Source: Cocos nucifera
Lineage: Eukaryota > Streptophyta > Magnoliopsida > Arecales > Arecaceae
Length of the DNA stretch: 64,000 nucleotides
NCBI GenBank assembly: GCA_006176705.1
Contig: QRFJ01000056.1
Span: forward strand, 1,657,352-1,721,351
Reading direction: 5' to 3'
The first letter of the stretch is position 1. Each line of letters opens with the position of its first letter. This document shows, piece by piece, positions 12,901 through 25,352 of the stretch. The notes under the pieces were generated by a model. It was not told where the DNA came from. It was given only the letters and a program-made list of their open reading frames with translations, and searched no databases. A program made the position numbers and the translations under genes.

Positions 12901-13897
12901 AATATACACATGAGGGATCGTCCTCAGGAAAGTCACTTTCCTCATTTCGTTCACATTCCATCACACGCCACACACGCACGACTCCGTCTTCACCTCCACT
13001 GGCTAAATACTGGCCATTGGGGCTAAATTTCATAGTCAAGACTGCGCCTTCATGGGCTTTGATGTCTTTGCCCTTGTAGAGCGCCGATAGTTCCTTTGAT
13101 CGCTTCCTATACAGACGGACTTTAACTCTTTGAATCCTAGCACAACCACTGTGCTCGGAACCAGAGATGCATGAATCCTCCTCCATTTGCCTATCTACAA
13201 CGCAAGCCACAGCGCCCAATCTCTGCAACCACCCAATCCTTCTCCTCCTCATAGTCTTGTTGGAATTACCTGTTGCATTATCCTCTCGCCGCATAAGCTG
13301 CTGGATGAGAGATGGCGGACCAAAGCTTCTCTCAAACTCATGGAACGAGATGATCCGATTCGAACCAACTTCACGAAGGCTTCTAAAGCTACCATCTTTA
13401 CCCAACTCATCCACGACAAACATCACGCCATCATCCAAATTCTTAATTCTGTACCCGGACTTCTCCTCCGAGGCCCCATCATCGGATGTACTTGCGCCCT
13501 CACTGTAGCTGCTGGACGCCGAAGAAGACCCATCCTCTGAACCAGAGCTCCTCAGCACCGCTCCACCATCCAACATAATTCTATCGATTTCCGGCATAAC
13601 TTCACTATCCATGTTGAGTTCCTGGCCATGATCGGCAGAGTCTCGACGGGGATTGTGAACTGGATCCAGACCCATCCATCTCATGAACTTATCTCGCCGC
13701 TCCCGTATGCTATCAGGATTCCGGATCCAGACCTGGTACCAAGGGTCGCTTGAGGGACCATCGAAACTTCCTTCCGGACACGAATCATGGACTGCCGGGC
13801 TGCTGGGGCACGAATCGGAGACAGACGATATGTCTTCTCTCGAGTCGAAAAACACCTCCTCCTCTTCTTCGTCTCGGAAGGCGCAAGGACGAGCCAT
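9950..13897 (-). CDS. WD40-repeat protein, plant WDR44-like family (seven coding exons)
   Basis: Coding exons on the minus strand are 13897-12698, 12572-12482, 12358-12201, 12108-12057, 10886-10807, 10714-10621 and 10539-9950. Every intron is GT-AG and all phases join, giving 2265 bp and 754 residues. The start is the ATG in the MARPCAF context. An in-frame ATG 25 codons upstream is possible but lies in the probable UTR. Residues 10-14 are acidic (EEEEE), 120-146 are serine-rich, and 217-228 hold a basic patch (MRRRRIGW) typical of this plant family. WD repeats run from about 279 (AHEGAVLTMKFSPNGQYLAS, ending VRVW) through 'SSSIDKTARLW', 'SGSIDGKARIWEV', 'GTLTGDCRFYDAS' and 'ISACDDSNVYVW' to the C-terminal 'VTAGWDGRIRSF'. 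WD40 propellers are protein-binding scaffolds; the partner and pathway are unknown to me. The gene looks intact. Intron 4 is the longest, about 1.17 kb. Confidence 0.93.
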
Positions 13898-14600
13898 GGC
13901 TGTCTCACTTGAACACAATGGAAACAGAGAAATCAATCCAGCGTCCTTATAAACAGCAAGCAAGGTCCTCAATTCCCTCCGTGACTAGAGGAAAACAAGT
14001 GGATAGACAAAGAGACCAAATCTTTTGCTTAGAAAAAAAAAAAGCCAAATCGATCATGTCAATGAACAAATCTCCCAAATTTTATAACCCTAGATTGCAA
14101 CACATGTGCCAACAAGAGGGCCATGAATCTAGTCTCTAATGGATCCCATAGCAACTTAAAAAATCCATTAAAGAAAAGAAAAAAGCTGCCGACTTTCTTT
14201 AAATCCATGACCAAAACCTCAATCCGCAACACTAATTAAGGAGAACGCAACCCAAACCCCGAAGCGGAAAAGCAAATCATCGAGAAAACGAAAACAAGGT
14301 GCGATTTTGACCAAAAATTTCGAGGAAAGAAAGAACTCCGGAGAACAGAGAAGGTACGGACTTGGGACACGGGGGATGCTCACCATGAAAAGCATCGAAA
14401 ACGCCGTCAAATCCAAGCGACAAATCTCTCTACAGCGATCGCCAGCTCCCCGGTTCCCTGCCTTTTTCCCTTCCCCTCTCTCGCCCGATGATCCCAAGAA
14501 TTCGAGAGATCGCAAATAAAAACGGACTTCTGGGCGAAATTGAGCTAAAAAATTAGGAGGGACATCGATCTCCGCGATCAAATGGCCCGAGGAAGGGAAT
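13898..14600 (-). other. probable 5' UTR with a leader intron of the WD40 gene
   Basis: Reading the minus strand, a donor TTCATG/GTGAGC at 14384-14383 and an acceptor with a pyrimidine tract, CCTCTAG, ending at 13985 would remove about 400 bp. That would join a leader exon (about 14600-14385) to the exon with the start codon (13984 onward). The leader is GC-richer than the intron, as expected. No transcript evidence is available; this is inferred from splice-site quality. If the intron is unspliced, several upstream ATGs would precede the start. Confidence 0.55.
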
Positions 14601-14900
14601 TAGAAGCCAATGAAAGGAAGGCTTCAGTCTCTTGTCTTGGCATTAATCCCGGCCTTTTCTTTTATCACCGAAAAAAAAAAAAAAAAAGAAAAATCCCGGC
14701 CTTCTTTTATTTTCCCATATCTCTCCCTCGCGCTGCTCCTACTGCCGCTCTATGCCTGGCCTCCTGTTGGCTGTTGCGTTGCCAAGATCTCTCTAGAAAT
14801 CGCCCTATAATTTGGCCCTTCTTTCTGTCCTGCCCCTTTACCCCGTCCTTTCTGCTCCTCTTCACATGGTTTTTGGTCAAATTAACCACAGCCCACCACT
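14600..14900 (-). promoter_or_regulatory. probable core promoter region of the WD40 gene
   Basis: It lies upstream of the predicted leader exon and shows CT-rich tracts and an A15-G-A5 run near 14670-14692, flanked by a direct repeat (CCCGGCCTT, then TTTTAT). I see no convincing TATA box, which would suit a broadly expressed gene. The exact start site is unknown. Confidence 0.3.
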
Positions 14901-17459
14901 ATTAGTCTCCTAACCATGGGTTGGAGGATTAGCACCATGCGGTGTGTTTCTTTGTGATGCATACTTGCATTTACTAATGTGCCCATGGTGGGGGATTACT
15001 TGATTAAATTAATTGATGATCATTGTAATTACCTTTTTCTGGCAATGGATCATGGTAATTACTTTGATTAATTGCAGGGGTTAACTTTGAGGGTGCTCCT
15101 ATGTAGTGTATTTTATGAAAAAAGGCTTTGCTTCGGCTTTTATTTTATGGATGGTTGGTGCCAGGAGGACTACAAAGTCAGCTAAATTTGTATTAGCACA
15201 AGGCCGATGCACTCTTAAGATTTAACAAGTCACCAGATGGTATCATTAAAATGTAATGTATCATGAAGTTATGGGTTTTTTGCTAGGAAAAAGCCATCAT
15301 ATGCATAAAATTATCCAATTAACAACATTTTGTGGGAAAAATGATAGAAGATGCGGTATCTACATGAAACTCAGATTGGCTTGGATTGTCTTTTTCTTCT
15401 TTTCTTTTCTTTCTTTTTTTTTTCTTTTTTTTTTTTTTTTGCAATTTGCATCCATGCTATCTCAAGGTATATTTTGAGGTGGGATCTTTCCACTAGAAGA
15501 GAGTTACTTACCCATAGTAATATCCTTTAGTATCTTAATGAATCTTAAGGAATTGATCAACAAAGAGGAATAATATAGAATCTACAATTCCATAAATGTA
15601 CCTTGAGTACCTTGAAAGAATAGGTAGCATGAAGTAAGTGCACGAGCGAAACATATAAAAAAAATGCAAAACAAGAAACAAGCAGACTATATAATTCTAG
15701 GTATAGAAATCTCCAATTAATGTTGTAGCCATTCTATGCCAAACACATAGTTAAGATGTTTGGTGAGCATCTATTATAATACAACTAGAGCAATAAAGAT
15801 AATTATGAGTTAGAATCTCATTGGTGTAAAGAAATCATATATAAGCTAGTTTAGACAAATAATAAATGCATCATCTTTTAGATTCAATCTAGCAATCTAT
15901 GTTTGGCTAAAATCCAACCAAACAATTATATATTAGAAAAGATTGAATTTAGTGTTGTTGGCATTGAGCTTCAAGCTTCATGCACTTCGAGTATAATGGT
16001 ATTAGCCTTACAAAAGATAAAGTTTTGTTAGCTTTCCATCCATGAAAAGCTAGGGCATCATCTTTTAGTCACGTGCTAATGTGTTTTTTTTTCAAAAGGC
16101 AACTTATCTAAATAGAAAAGAAGAAGAAGAAGAAGAAGAAGAAGAAGAAGAAGAAGAGGCAACTTATATTTACCCTAAGTGTATAAAACACAAGTATTCG
16201 ATAAGGAACTAATATAGCACATACATTATAATCTATATCATGCACAAGTGCTGGCAAAAGCTTGCTTGCTAGAAATGGTTGTCTCTTAAATATCATTTTT
16301 TATAATTTATCCTTCGAGGAAACCATTTATTATTACTTTAATGATATTTAGGATTATATAGGTTGAATGTGTCATCTATACATCAACACAATCTCTAGAA
16401 TACATACAAGGATGAGGAATCTATTATCATATCTATGAAAGAAGATTTTTTTTTTTTTCCAGACCAATCATGTACATTACATGTGCTAGGTGTTGCTAAT
16501 AGTTGACTTCGTTTTTGCTATAACCTCACACCATGAGGTTAAGACAATGCCTCTTAGCAATGCCAAACTAGTTGTTGTTTATTGGTTAGCATTCAACCAA
16601 TCAAAGCTAGCCATTATCTTTTCGGTGGTCGCAGCTATTTAATTACCGTTTGAAAGCCCAAAAATGTTAGAAAGAATGTGTTTTGAACAGAAAGAATCCT
16701 AGGCTAATGAATGGCACCAAGGGATGGCGGTATCAACGTGAAACTTGAGAAGTTTTCCTTTTATTGGATCACATCAAGTGCAACGATCATATTAATGCAA
16801 TATATCTTGTATCAAGAAAGTCTTGGACATAACTGAAAGCATAGCTAGAGAACAACGAGGGAAGGCACATTTTCTTCCTGATTCTTTGTTAATGACATTT
16901 TATTTGCTGATTCTCATGGATATATTTATGCTCGTTTGATTTAATTTATCTAATATATCAAAAAAACACTAACCAAGGACCAAACAATGAATTAAGATGA
17001 AGATAATAACAAGGGATATGAGGTTGTGTCACTTCACAACAATAATAGTCACTTTACCGCAGGAGGAGCCATATTTAAGAAGAGGAAGTAGTAAAGCGAT
17101 GAAAAGTTTTTAAAAAAAAATGGAGAGGAAACTGTTGATGTTCGAATGTCAAGAAAAAAAAATCATAGATTTTTTAGGATAAAATTATATTTTAATTTTT
17201 TTAAAAATTATCTTTTAAATGAATTATAATATATCTTAGATGCAGAGATCGTATGACAGCTAATATCCCCATTCCTCATCCTGTTTTAAAATTATTTTGC
17301 CTACTTGTTCGCATCCAATTTTAATCTGGATATTGGACCAATTTATTTATTTGATATTTCTCAAAATAGAGAATTGGATTTTGATTTGGAGATCTTTTGT
17401 TCATCTATCAATTTTTAGAATTTATCTATTTTTATATTTATTGGTGATAAATCCACTCA
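14900..17459. other. intergenic DNA, no gene recognised
   Basis: AT-rich non-coding sequence with a pyrimidine-rich tract at about 15388-15440 and scattered homopolymers. No coding frame resembles a known family. Confidence 0.5.
16116..16157. repeat. (AAG)n microsatellite
   Basis: About 14 copies of GAA. The same 11-mer, AGGCAACTTAT, flanks both sides (about 16097 and 16157). This suggests the tract sits within a small duplication or expanded from within one. Confidence 0.9.
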
Positions 17460-18796
17460 TATCGAAGATCGGCAAAATATCCAACCTTGAGGTGCTCCCG
17501 TCCGATTGTGACGACCATGACTGAACTTCAATCAGTATGAATTTCGACTCCAATTCGCTTTGAGACGGCGGACCTCCAATCCGTGCATGCCGAATGATCT
17601 TCTCAGCTTTGATTATCGGATCTTTCAGATAACTGCAAAATCTGAAGGGCATCTCGAACTTCATCCGGATGAACTTAAACAGTGAAGACAGTCGCCTAAG
17701 CGGTTAGCTAAGTATTTGGCTAAATGTTTGATCCCTACGTAGTCCGGCCTGGCCGACTTCGAAGCTGGCCTAGCTCCTTTTCAACCAGATCTCCGTCGAG
17801 TCAAATCTCACCGTTATGGTTAGATCTGACGTCAGGAGTCCTTGACCAGTAGAGCTTCTCCTCAGATGAACTTCCATACCTTACTATAAGTGACAGATCT
17901 TGCCATTCCTATGCCAAGAACCTTGGGTGTGTAGATTAGAATAAATCCAAACTTCAACCCTACAGAGCCTGGCCACAATCCTGAATCGACGAATCCACCG
18001 TCCTTTCAACTCTCCATCCGGAACAATTATCCGCTCACGGACGATCTTGAAGATAGCTGAACTTCAAAGGAGTAGTTAAGGCTCACCAGAGTGCTCTGAG
18101 TGTGTTCGCCTATCTTGACTATCAACCAATCCCTGCTATTAATCTAGGCGAGCTTCCTTCGGCCATCAAACAAACTTCTTAGTCACTGAGCGGACTCCTT
18201 TCAGTCGAAGCCTCCTTTTGGTGGCTGAGCTAACTACCTTATATTTCAAGCATCGATTGAGCAGACTTTGACAGAAGAAAAATCTCGTCATCTACATAAG
18301 TTCAACTCCCAACCCAGCGAATGTCTATCAGCCTGCAGACAACCTCGAAAATGGCCAAACCTCTTCAGAACTGCTGGGGCGTAGAGCTTTAAATAGTTTG
18401 CTCACAAGCATAACAGTCCTGACCGAATTACGGCTATTAATCTCTAACGGACTGGCAAGTCGCGATAATAAATACCATCCTTTGTAATGAACTTTACATG
18501 GCCTCGAATGATCCACTAATAGGTAGTTACAGCTATCGTCATCAATTTCTTACGAGCTCCGCCTATATAAGGGATCCTCCAAATACGTTTTCTTTTGAAG
18601 CTCTTATTCTCTACTTGATATTCTATTTATTTTCTTCTGAGCACTCCATTCTTGTTGATCGAAAAACTAACTTAAGCATCGAAGGATCCTGTCGGAGCTA
18701 TCCACTTTTGGTCTGGATTTTTTCTTATAGGTCTTGTCGGTGGCCTCATCTCTTCTCACTTCAGCAACTTCGACGTCAACATAGTTTTCTGCACCA
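17460..18796 (+). repeat. probable solo LTR of a Tat-type gypsy element
   Basis: A TATA box (CCTATATAAGGG near 18561) is followed about 100 bp later by AACTTAAGCATCGAAGGATCC. That matches the U5 segment of element 1's LTR (GACTTAACCATCGAAGGGTCC). The right end TCTGCACCA fits an LTR terminus. No internal pol sequence flanks it. I could not define the left end or a target-site duplication, so the left coordinate is approximate. Confidence 0.55.
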
Positions 18797-21080
18797 ATAA
18801 TATTTAAGATCAATATTTTTTTCCTCTTCCTCCTCCTCCTCCTCTTTTTTTACTTTAGTTGTATGGAGAGGTGTAAAGAAACAAGCCAAAAAAGAAGTCA
18901 GGGATGCCATCGTTACAATGTTTTTGGGATGCTTGAAACCTTTTTTAAATGAATTCTTCTTTTGTAAGCCAGGGGACAAAAAAGAATCCTAATATCCCAA
19001 AAGATATTGATAAGAGCAATAACCTTAGCTAATTTCTCTTGCCTTCCTTTTTCTTGCATAGATTTGTTTATTTCAATATACCAACTAAAAGTAAATGGAG
19101 TATGTAATAACTCAATTCATTAAATCGATCTAAACCAGCATTTGGCATGTACATCATATGTTCTATAGGAAGGAAGACTCCTAATGAAAATCATCTTCTT
19201 CTCCGACTCTATTAGAAATAAGAAAATTAGAGTTGCCTATTTCTAATGAAAATATAGGGCTATTCTATAAAGGAAGACCTCCTCTTCGCCATTAAGCATC
19301 CTACTATTAAATCCATCTTTGTCATAGCCAATTTCGAGTATTTTTTGCAGAATTTTTTTTTTAAGATTTCATCAAAAACTTCACTAAGCCGATCTTGCGA
19401 CCTCATCAAAACTAAGGTAATGGATTGAAATTCTTTTTTCTATTTTTTTATAGTTCTAAGCCTGCTAGGGGTGCAAATGAGCTGAGTAGCTGAAGAGCTA
19501 CTCAAGCTCAACTCGATTGAACTACTACTAAGCTTGACTATATATATATATATATAAAATATTATTTATAATATATTTATTAATTTATATTATATTATAT
19601 TATAATTATATATTTTTAATTAAGATCAATGCTCAAATTCAAGCTATGGCTCAGTTGTTATTCGAGTTGAGTCGAGATGATCTTAATTATTACTTTCTTT
19701 TTTTATCGAGGTTAGCCTAAAGTTAAAAAGGTAATTGGTCTCAGAGCTGGACTGTATCAAAGAGAGTTGAATGATGAGCTATTTGAAATAATTATTGAAA
19801 AATTATTGGATATTATATGATATATCACTTTTAAGTGGATGGTTATCATTGATATTTGATGTCCATATATATATGTATTGTTTTATTCGAGCATTGTTTG
19901 ACAGTTGATTTATGATTTCATGATATTTATATATTAATTATTTATTATTTTAAATTTATATTATTATATTAGTATGGGTGTATGAGAATTTTTATAAAGC
20001 TATAAAGTTTATACCTCTCTATTGTAATTTTTTTTCAAAGCCACAAAATGCTTAGTCTCAAATAGGTTGGGCATATACGTCGAGCAATGAAGTACTCAGC
20101 TAGTGGTTTATTTTCTAATACCATATGAATGCAAATTTTTATAGTTGAACAAATTTACTATTTGGTAATGATGGACTCTTTAGTTGGATTATTATGATTA
20201 TTATATATTCAATTTAAATTTCTACTATTATTAGGATTTTGTTTATTTTATAGGTCTTATATATTTTTTAGAACTATGCCCTAAAGGATATGTGGTCGTA
20301 TTACATAGCTAATTTGGATGATGGGTCTAGGATGTAACAAATACTATTCGAGCAAACCTGGTCTATGGCTTATATTGACTAAAGGACATTGAAGCATAGG
20401 TACATTGGGATTGATCATGAGTTGATCATAATGTTTATGATTGAATTTGACTAAAGTTGGATTGTTAGCATCGTGAAGATGTCAAGTTTAAATGGAGGAG
20501 TATATGAGGACCATATGGGCATGTATTTAGCGTACATTGGCTGTAGATTAGAAAAATTTTGGATACTTATATAGAATAAAAAAATCTAAAATAATATATT
20601 TAGACTAATTTTTAGATGGATCCTAGGTTGTTATAAAGAAAATTCAATCAAAGCAGCTTCCTTGAGCATGAGAAGCGTTACTTTATGCTATAGAATTTTG
20701 TAAGGCTTGCATGTAACTACATGAGCAAGATAAATAAATTATGAGGTTTCAGTAATCAGCCGAACATCTAAAAAACACTCACATTTTTTTTACCCAAAAG
20801 AAGAATACTCACATTTTTCAAAATTAACATGACTCTTGATTTATGGTTATGCGAAAAATTAGAACACAGAAGACATCCCATGGATAGATGAATCGATGAG
20901 CAATCATACCCTTAAACTCCTTATCCTGGCCTTCACAAGATCCAATGACATACATATCAGAATCCATACATAATTTTACCAACATCAAATTGCAGACATA
21001 CTCTTGTTACCTCCAATTACTGTATGGGATAAAATGAACTAAAGAGGTTTCACAGGACCCGGCTTGGTAGTTTCCTGGTT
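18797..21080. other. intergenic AT-rich DNA
   Basis: No gene recognised. It contains a CCT/TCC microsatellite near 18822-18845 and AT-rich tracts around 19535-19620. The segment from about 20260 to 20660 is slightly less AT-rich but has no frame I can identify. Confidence 0.45.
19466..19690. mobile_element. possible hAT-type MITE remnant
   Basis: The left edge TAGGGGTGCAAATGAGC followed by GAGCT/AAGCTCAACTCGA motifs is characteristic of a common plant hAT-like MITE type. The AT-rich core and the 'TTCGAGTTGAGTCGAG' near the right end support this. A clear right terminal repeat and a target-site duplication were not found. Confidence 0.4.
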
Positions 21081-21870
21081 AAGTGGGGGGCAATTGTTGA
21101 GCATTGCAGACACGGCAACGCGAAGAAACTGCTTTCATTCCCCGGTAGCGGGTCACGTCATGGAATGATGGGTTCTTTTCGGTGGAAAACAACTGGCGGT
21201 CGTCTCCGCGGCTCTTCCCCGGTCGTCCCCGTCGACCATTGCGGGGTCAGCGCCGGGATTTTGACCGCGACAACTCGGTTTTCGTCTCGTCGTCTTTTCG
21301 ACGCTCACCGGGTTTTCCACGAACGACTTCTTCCGTCCGTTCGCGATTTTTTTTTCTTCTCTCGCTTTCCAGAAGTATCGCGACAGCAACAACGAGACAA
21401 AACGGACGAGGCTCCCAAAAAAAGAAAGAGCTAAGCCGCGGGCCCCACCCATCATCGACCGTCCAAGTGATGGGCCCCGCCGTCGGTTGGCCGATCTGGC
21501 CCGCATGATATCGCCGATGAAAAGTACGACATAGATCGATGGATCCCTTTGAAATACTGACAAGGGAATGGTCGTCTGATTCTAATCAGATGGTGGGAAA
21601 TATGTTAGCATGGTCGGTACGGCAGGCGGAACGGAAGTGATGTGGACCCCCGTGATGCCATCCCGCTGAATTGTAGAAGCCGCGAGATTACTTCACGACC
21701 AAACTTGGTCAGCAGCGTTTGGCAACCGGCAGCCGTGGTGCAACACAGACGAGCGTTGGACGAGACGCTGTCTTTTCCCTTCACACCTAGCCGTACGACT
21801 CTGGCACAGCTACGGTTCAGGCGAGAAAAAGATGGACGGCTGTGATCTCTGTATCACAGTCGCACACGTG
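21080..21870. other. GC-rich island with promoter-like motifs, no gene identified
   Basis: Base composition jumps from AT-rich to strongly GC- and CpG-rich, then falls back. ACGT-core motifs occur, including a perfect G-box in GCACACGTGTC near 21865. ORFs on both strands are arginine-rich, overlap each other and match nothing I know, which is what random GC-rich DNA gives. It may be an orphaned promoter or leader, or a relic of a lost gene. Confidence 0.45.
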
Positions 21871-22764
21871 TCTATTTTCTTTCTTTTTTTTTTTTTCAAT
21901 CTGATTTTCTTATTTTTTTCGGAAGAGTTGTAAATTCTCAAAGTTCTAAGAAAAAGTTTGCCTCCCGCTTTTTAATTATTTTTCTTCTAACTTGAGTATA
22001 CAAAGAATAGCGGTAAACATTTTGTAACGAGACAACCTTAATAAATTAAATTTTCTTTGTATACGAAAATGCTGAACACTATTGCACCTTTCATGACCGA
22101 CATAACACTTATAAAATAGTTGGTTGTTCCTGAACCCCATCTAACACCTACCTATATCCCGTGACTTGCACCAATAACATTTGACTGCCAGATAAGAATG
22201 ATGAACTAAGTAGTGATATATATGTATGTGTGTATTTGTGAATGTATGCATAGATGCATGCGTGGATATATGGTTGGTGTTGGTTGGAGCTTTAGTCACT
22301 GGCCATTTTGATGTGATACAAGATGGTGGGAGTGAACCGGGAGGTTACATGGCAGAAGGATAACTTCATAATGTATGATTTATATGTTATTTTTCGTTTT
22401 TCCTTTCTGCCTTTCATATTAACGTTACGGTAGCCGGTGACATGGTTCTATCACGACGGCACACACCGCTCAGACCCAAGCAAAAAACGACGCATTGGAA
22501 AGGCTCTATATGAATACGATGTTTGTAGATACGAAACAAAATGTAAGCAGTAATATTCTAAGTTTGATAAATGTTCCCATGCTTGGTCTTGTCGATGCGT
22601 CAAGCATGCATCGATCTATTAACGTAGAGCAGTAGCGGAGCACTTCGGTCATGTTTCACCGAAGGATAAAGAAACATGATATCGTGTAGTTTGTCTTGTG
22701 TGGTTCAAGTTATCCAAAGTCATATCAGTTTATCACATAAGTATATATATAGATATATATAGAT

Positions 22765-22817
<53 letters not shown>

Positions 22818-25142
22818 ATTCAAATTGATTGGATTTGGAGCCAAATTCAATCATATTTTCTATCATCCAATCCATACAGATCTTTATAACAAACAAAAAA
22901 ATTGGCGGCCACCTTTTCATCTATTTGAATTTGAAAAAATTAAAAAAGGACAATAGGCCATTAATATGAATAAGATAGGGCATGGAAGCTTATACGCATC
23001 AAAAGATATGATTGAATTCGTGTTTATCAAGGAGTATGCTATTTATCATTGCAGAATTTATGTTTATTTTGAAACATTCTATTCATTCTATTTCTGTTTA
23101 TTTTGTACTTATAGGAGTTTATATTTATTTTATCTGAAATTTATGTTTATTATAGGGGAACAAACAGAAACTCTAGATATAATAAATATAAACTGTAGGG
23201 GACAAATACAAATTTTAGATAGAATAAATATAAATGTCTTTATAATAAATACAAATCCTTTTAGAATAAACACCAGCAAATTCATAATAAATTGAAACAC
23301 TACAAAATGAACATAAACTTGATCCCAATCCTTGGCACGCGTGGGCTTCCATTCTATTTGGGTTAATTATCTTTTTTTATATTTTTTAAAATCCAAATAG
23401 ATGAAAAAAATGATCATTAATCTTTTGATTAATTGTATGAAAATATGTATGGATCGGATGACAGAGAAGCTAATAATAGAATTTGGTGCCAAATCGGGTC
23501 AACTTGGGTTTAGTTTATATGCAAATACACACGCCCTCATTTATCAAAAATGATGGAGTGACGCATTGGCTTGAGTTGGTTTTATGGCACCATATCGGAT
23601 TCCCAACTCTCCATTGAATTTAACTTGGCAGTACTGATTTTTTTTTTTTTTTTGTTATAGCACGGAAAGATAGTACAAAAGATATTCAAAGGCTATGTCT
23701 TTGTATCCATTGTTGACATTTGCACCACCAAATTAAGCACTAGTCTAGTGCACCAAATGCAGCTCACCATCACCAACAACGTCGCCTTCCATGTCCTACC
23801 ATGTTCTTAGGGTTGCCAGGGGGGCAACAGACAAGCGAGCCACCAATCAAACGCGGGGCCACGGTCTGATAATCTAATTAATATATCTTGGCTAAGATTG
23901 GGTGGTAATCTAATCATGAGAGCTAAATATGCTTGTCCCCTGCCGGCCGTCGCCAACCCCGACAACCGGACGATCTTTAGCTTAATATTTTATAATTAGC
24001 CTAATTATTCCTAGTCCTTCTCTTGACTTAAAAGATCTCATCAGCCTGATGGGTGCCATGAATGGCAACAAAGTCCAAGTGATGGAACGTTACACCTTCC
24101 TCACAGCCTCCCACTTGATGCAAAGCTAGCTACACCCCTAATCTTTTTGTCGGAACACTTAACGCATTTGCTTTATTATAGGTTATTCCCTCCGCAAGCC
24201 TAACAATATCAATAATATAGGGACTTAGGAGGTAACCCACAACGAAGCATTGAGGAAAAAGGTTCAATATTGGTCCACCTTTCACACAACAAATCCCTGG
24301 ATGGGTCTATCTCCTCTCACCTTAGTACCCGGGATTCCTGCAAGTGGTTCGCCACTCCAATGACCTCTTACAGAGAGACTTCATCTACTGATCAACAGTG
24401 CACGTGGTGCATGTACTTTGATCTAAGAGATTAAAAAAATAATGACGTACAGTTACCGATGAGATATCTATTGCTAGTTTAATCGTATTAGCATGTAATG
24501 TTTCATCGACACGTAGTAGAACAGTTTTGTTTTCATGCCCCTACTCTCCATCGATCAGGAGATGTTTTTGTAAAATATAATTAGCGAGTACGTAGTCCAT
24601 GGCGTCAAACCCTAGCTCAGCATAACCTGTCAACTTACCATCAGCTCCCGACCCAGGTATCCCACGCATGTGGGGAGGCCTAGAGGGCCACTAGAATTAA
24701 GATAGGCAGGAAGTCATTTATTTCTGATGTTGGTTTTGCTTGAGCACGAACTTGCATTTGCGTCCAAAATAGTTGCTAAATATAGACGGCAATATTGACT
24801 TTATGGAGGCTAGTGCATGGTGTAGAAAACCATTATCCTCATAAAAATATTGATGTAGCAAATTGCCAAAAAAAAGAAAAAAATGGATGTAGCTAGGGCA
24901 TGTAATTCCCCCCCCCCCTCCCCATGCATGTCTGGATTGGCATGCTGGGCTTAATTGCTCGTGGCCAATTTGCCTCTCATATGGATAGTCTAGCTAAGAG
25001 AAGAGCCTATGGGTCAAAGAGAGCAAAAGTTTTAATACTTTATAATGATGAGAGCTAAGATTGGATCCTTGTGGTGTGTGTTTTGCACCATAAAGATCTT
25101 TTGCATGATCAGATGAGTGGTACATCGCTTATCTCAAAAATA
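21871..25142. other. intergenic DNA, no gene recognised
   Basis: AT-rich sequence with short homopolymers, including a T run at about 23638-23655 and a C run at about 24909-24921. An (AT)n microsatellite is listed separately. I found no protein family and no RNA gene. Confidence 0.5.
22766..22815. repeat. (AC)n-(AT)n microsatellite
   Basis: A short ACACAC run passes directly into about 20 AT dinucleotides. ORFs across it are artefacts of the repeat (poly Tyr-Ile). Confidence 0.95.
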
Positions 25143-25352
25143 CATTACTATAAAAAGAGCCTACAGCAGTACATACTATGGCGACGATTTTTGAAACCAC
25201 TATAATAGAGTCTACGATAGTGGATACAAGAAATCGTTGCTATAGATCCCACCTATGGCAGCAATTTTTTGATCCATGGCAGCGTTTATTTATAACCGCT
25301 ACCATATTTTTTTTCTTATTTTTTTAAAATATTATATAATTTTAAAATTTAA

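Noticed and set aside
10041..13952. Plus-strand open frames across the WD40 gene, up to 137 codons
   Set aside because: They lie opposite well-supported exons, match no family and are explained as antisense shadows.
21125..21150. Sequence resembling the 3' half of miR166 (CTTTCATTCCCC)
   Set aside because: Only the last 8 bases match without a gap and no star strand pairs nearby, so it is most likely chance.
21153..21563. 136-codon minus-strand and 108-codon plus-strand frames in the GC-rich island
   Set aside because: They overlap on both strands, are arginine-rich and match no known protein; chance frames are expected at this GC content.
22698..22920. Tyr/Ile-rich open frames
   Set aside because: They read through an (AT)n microsatellite.
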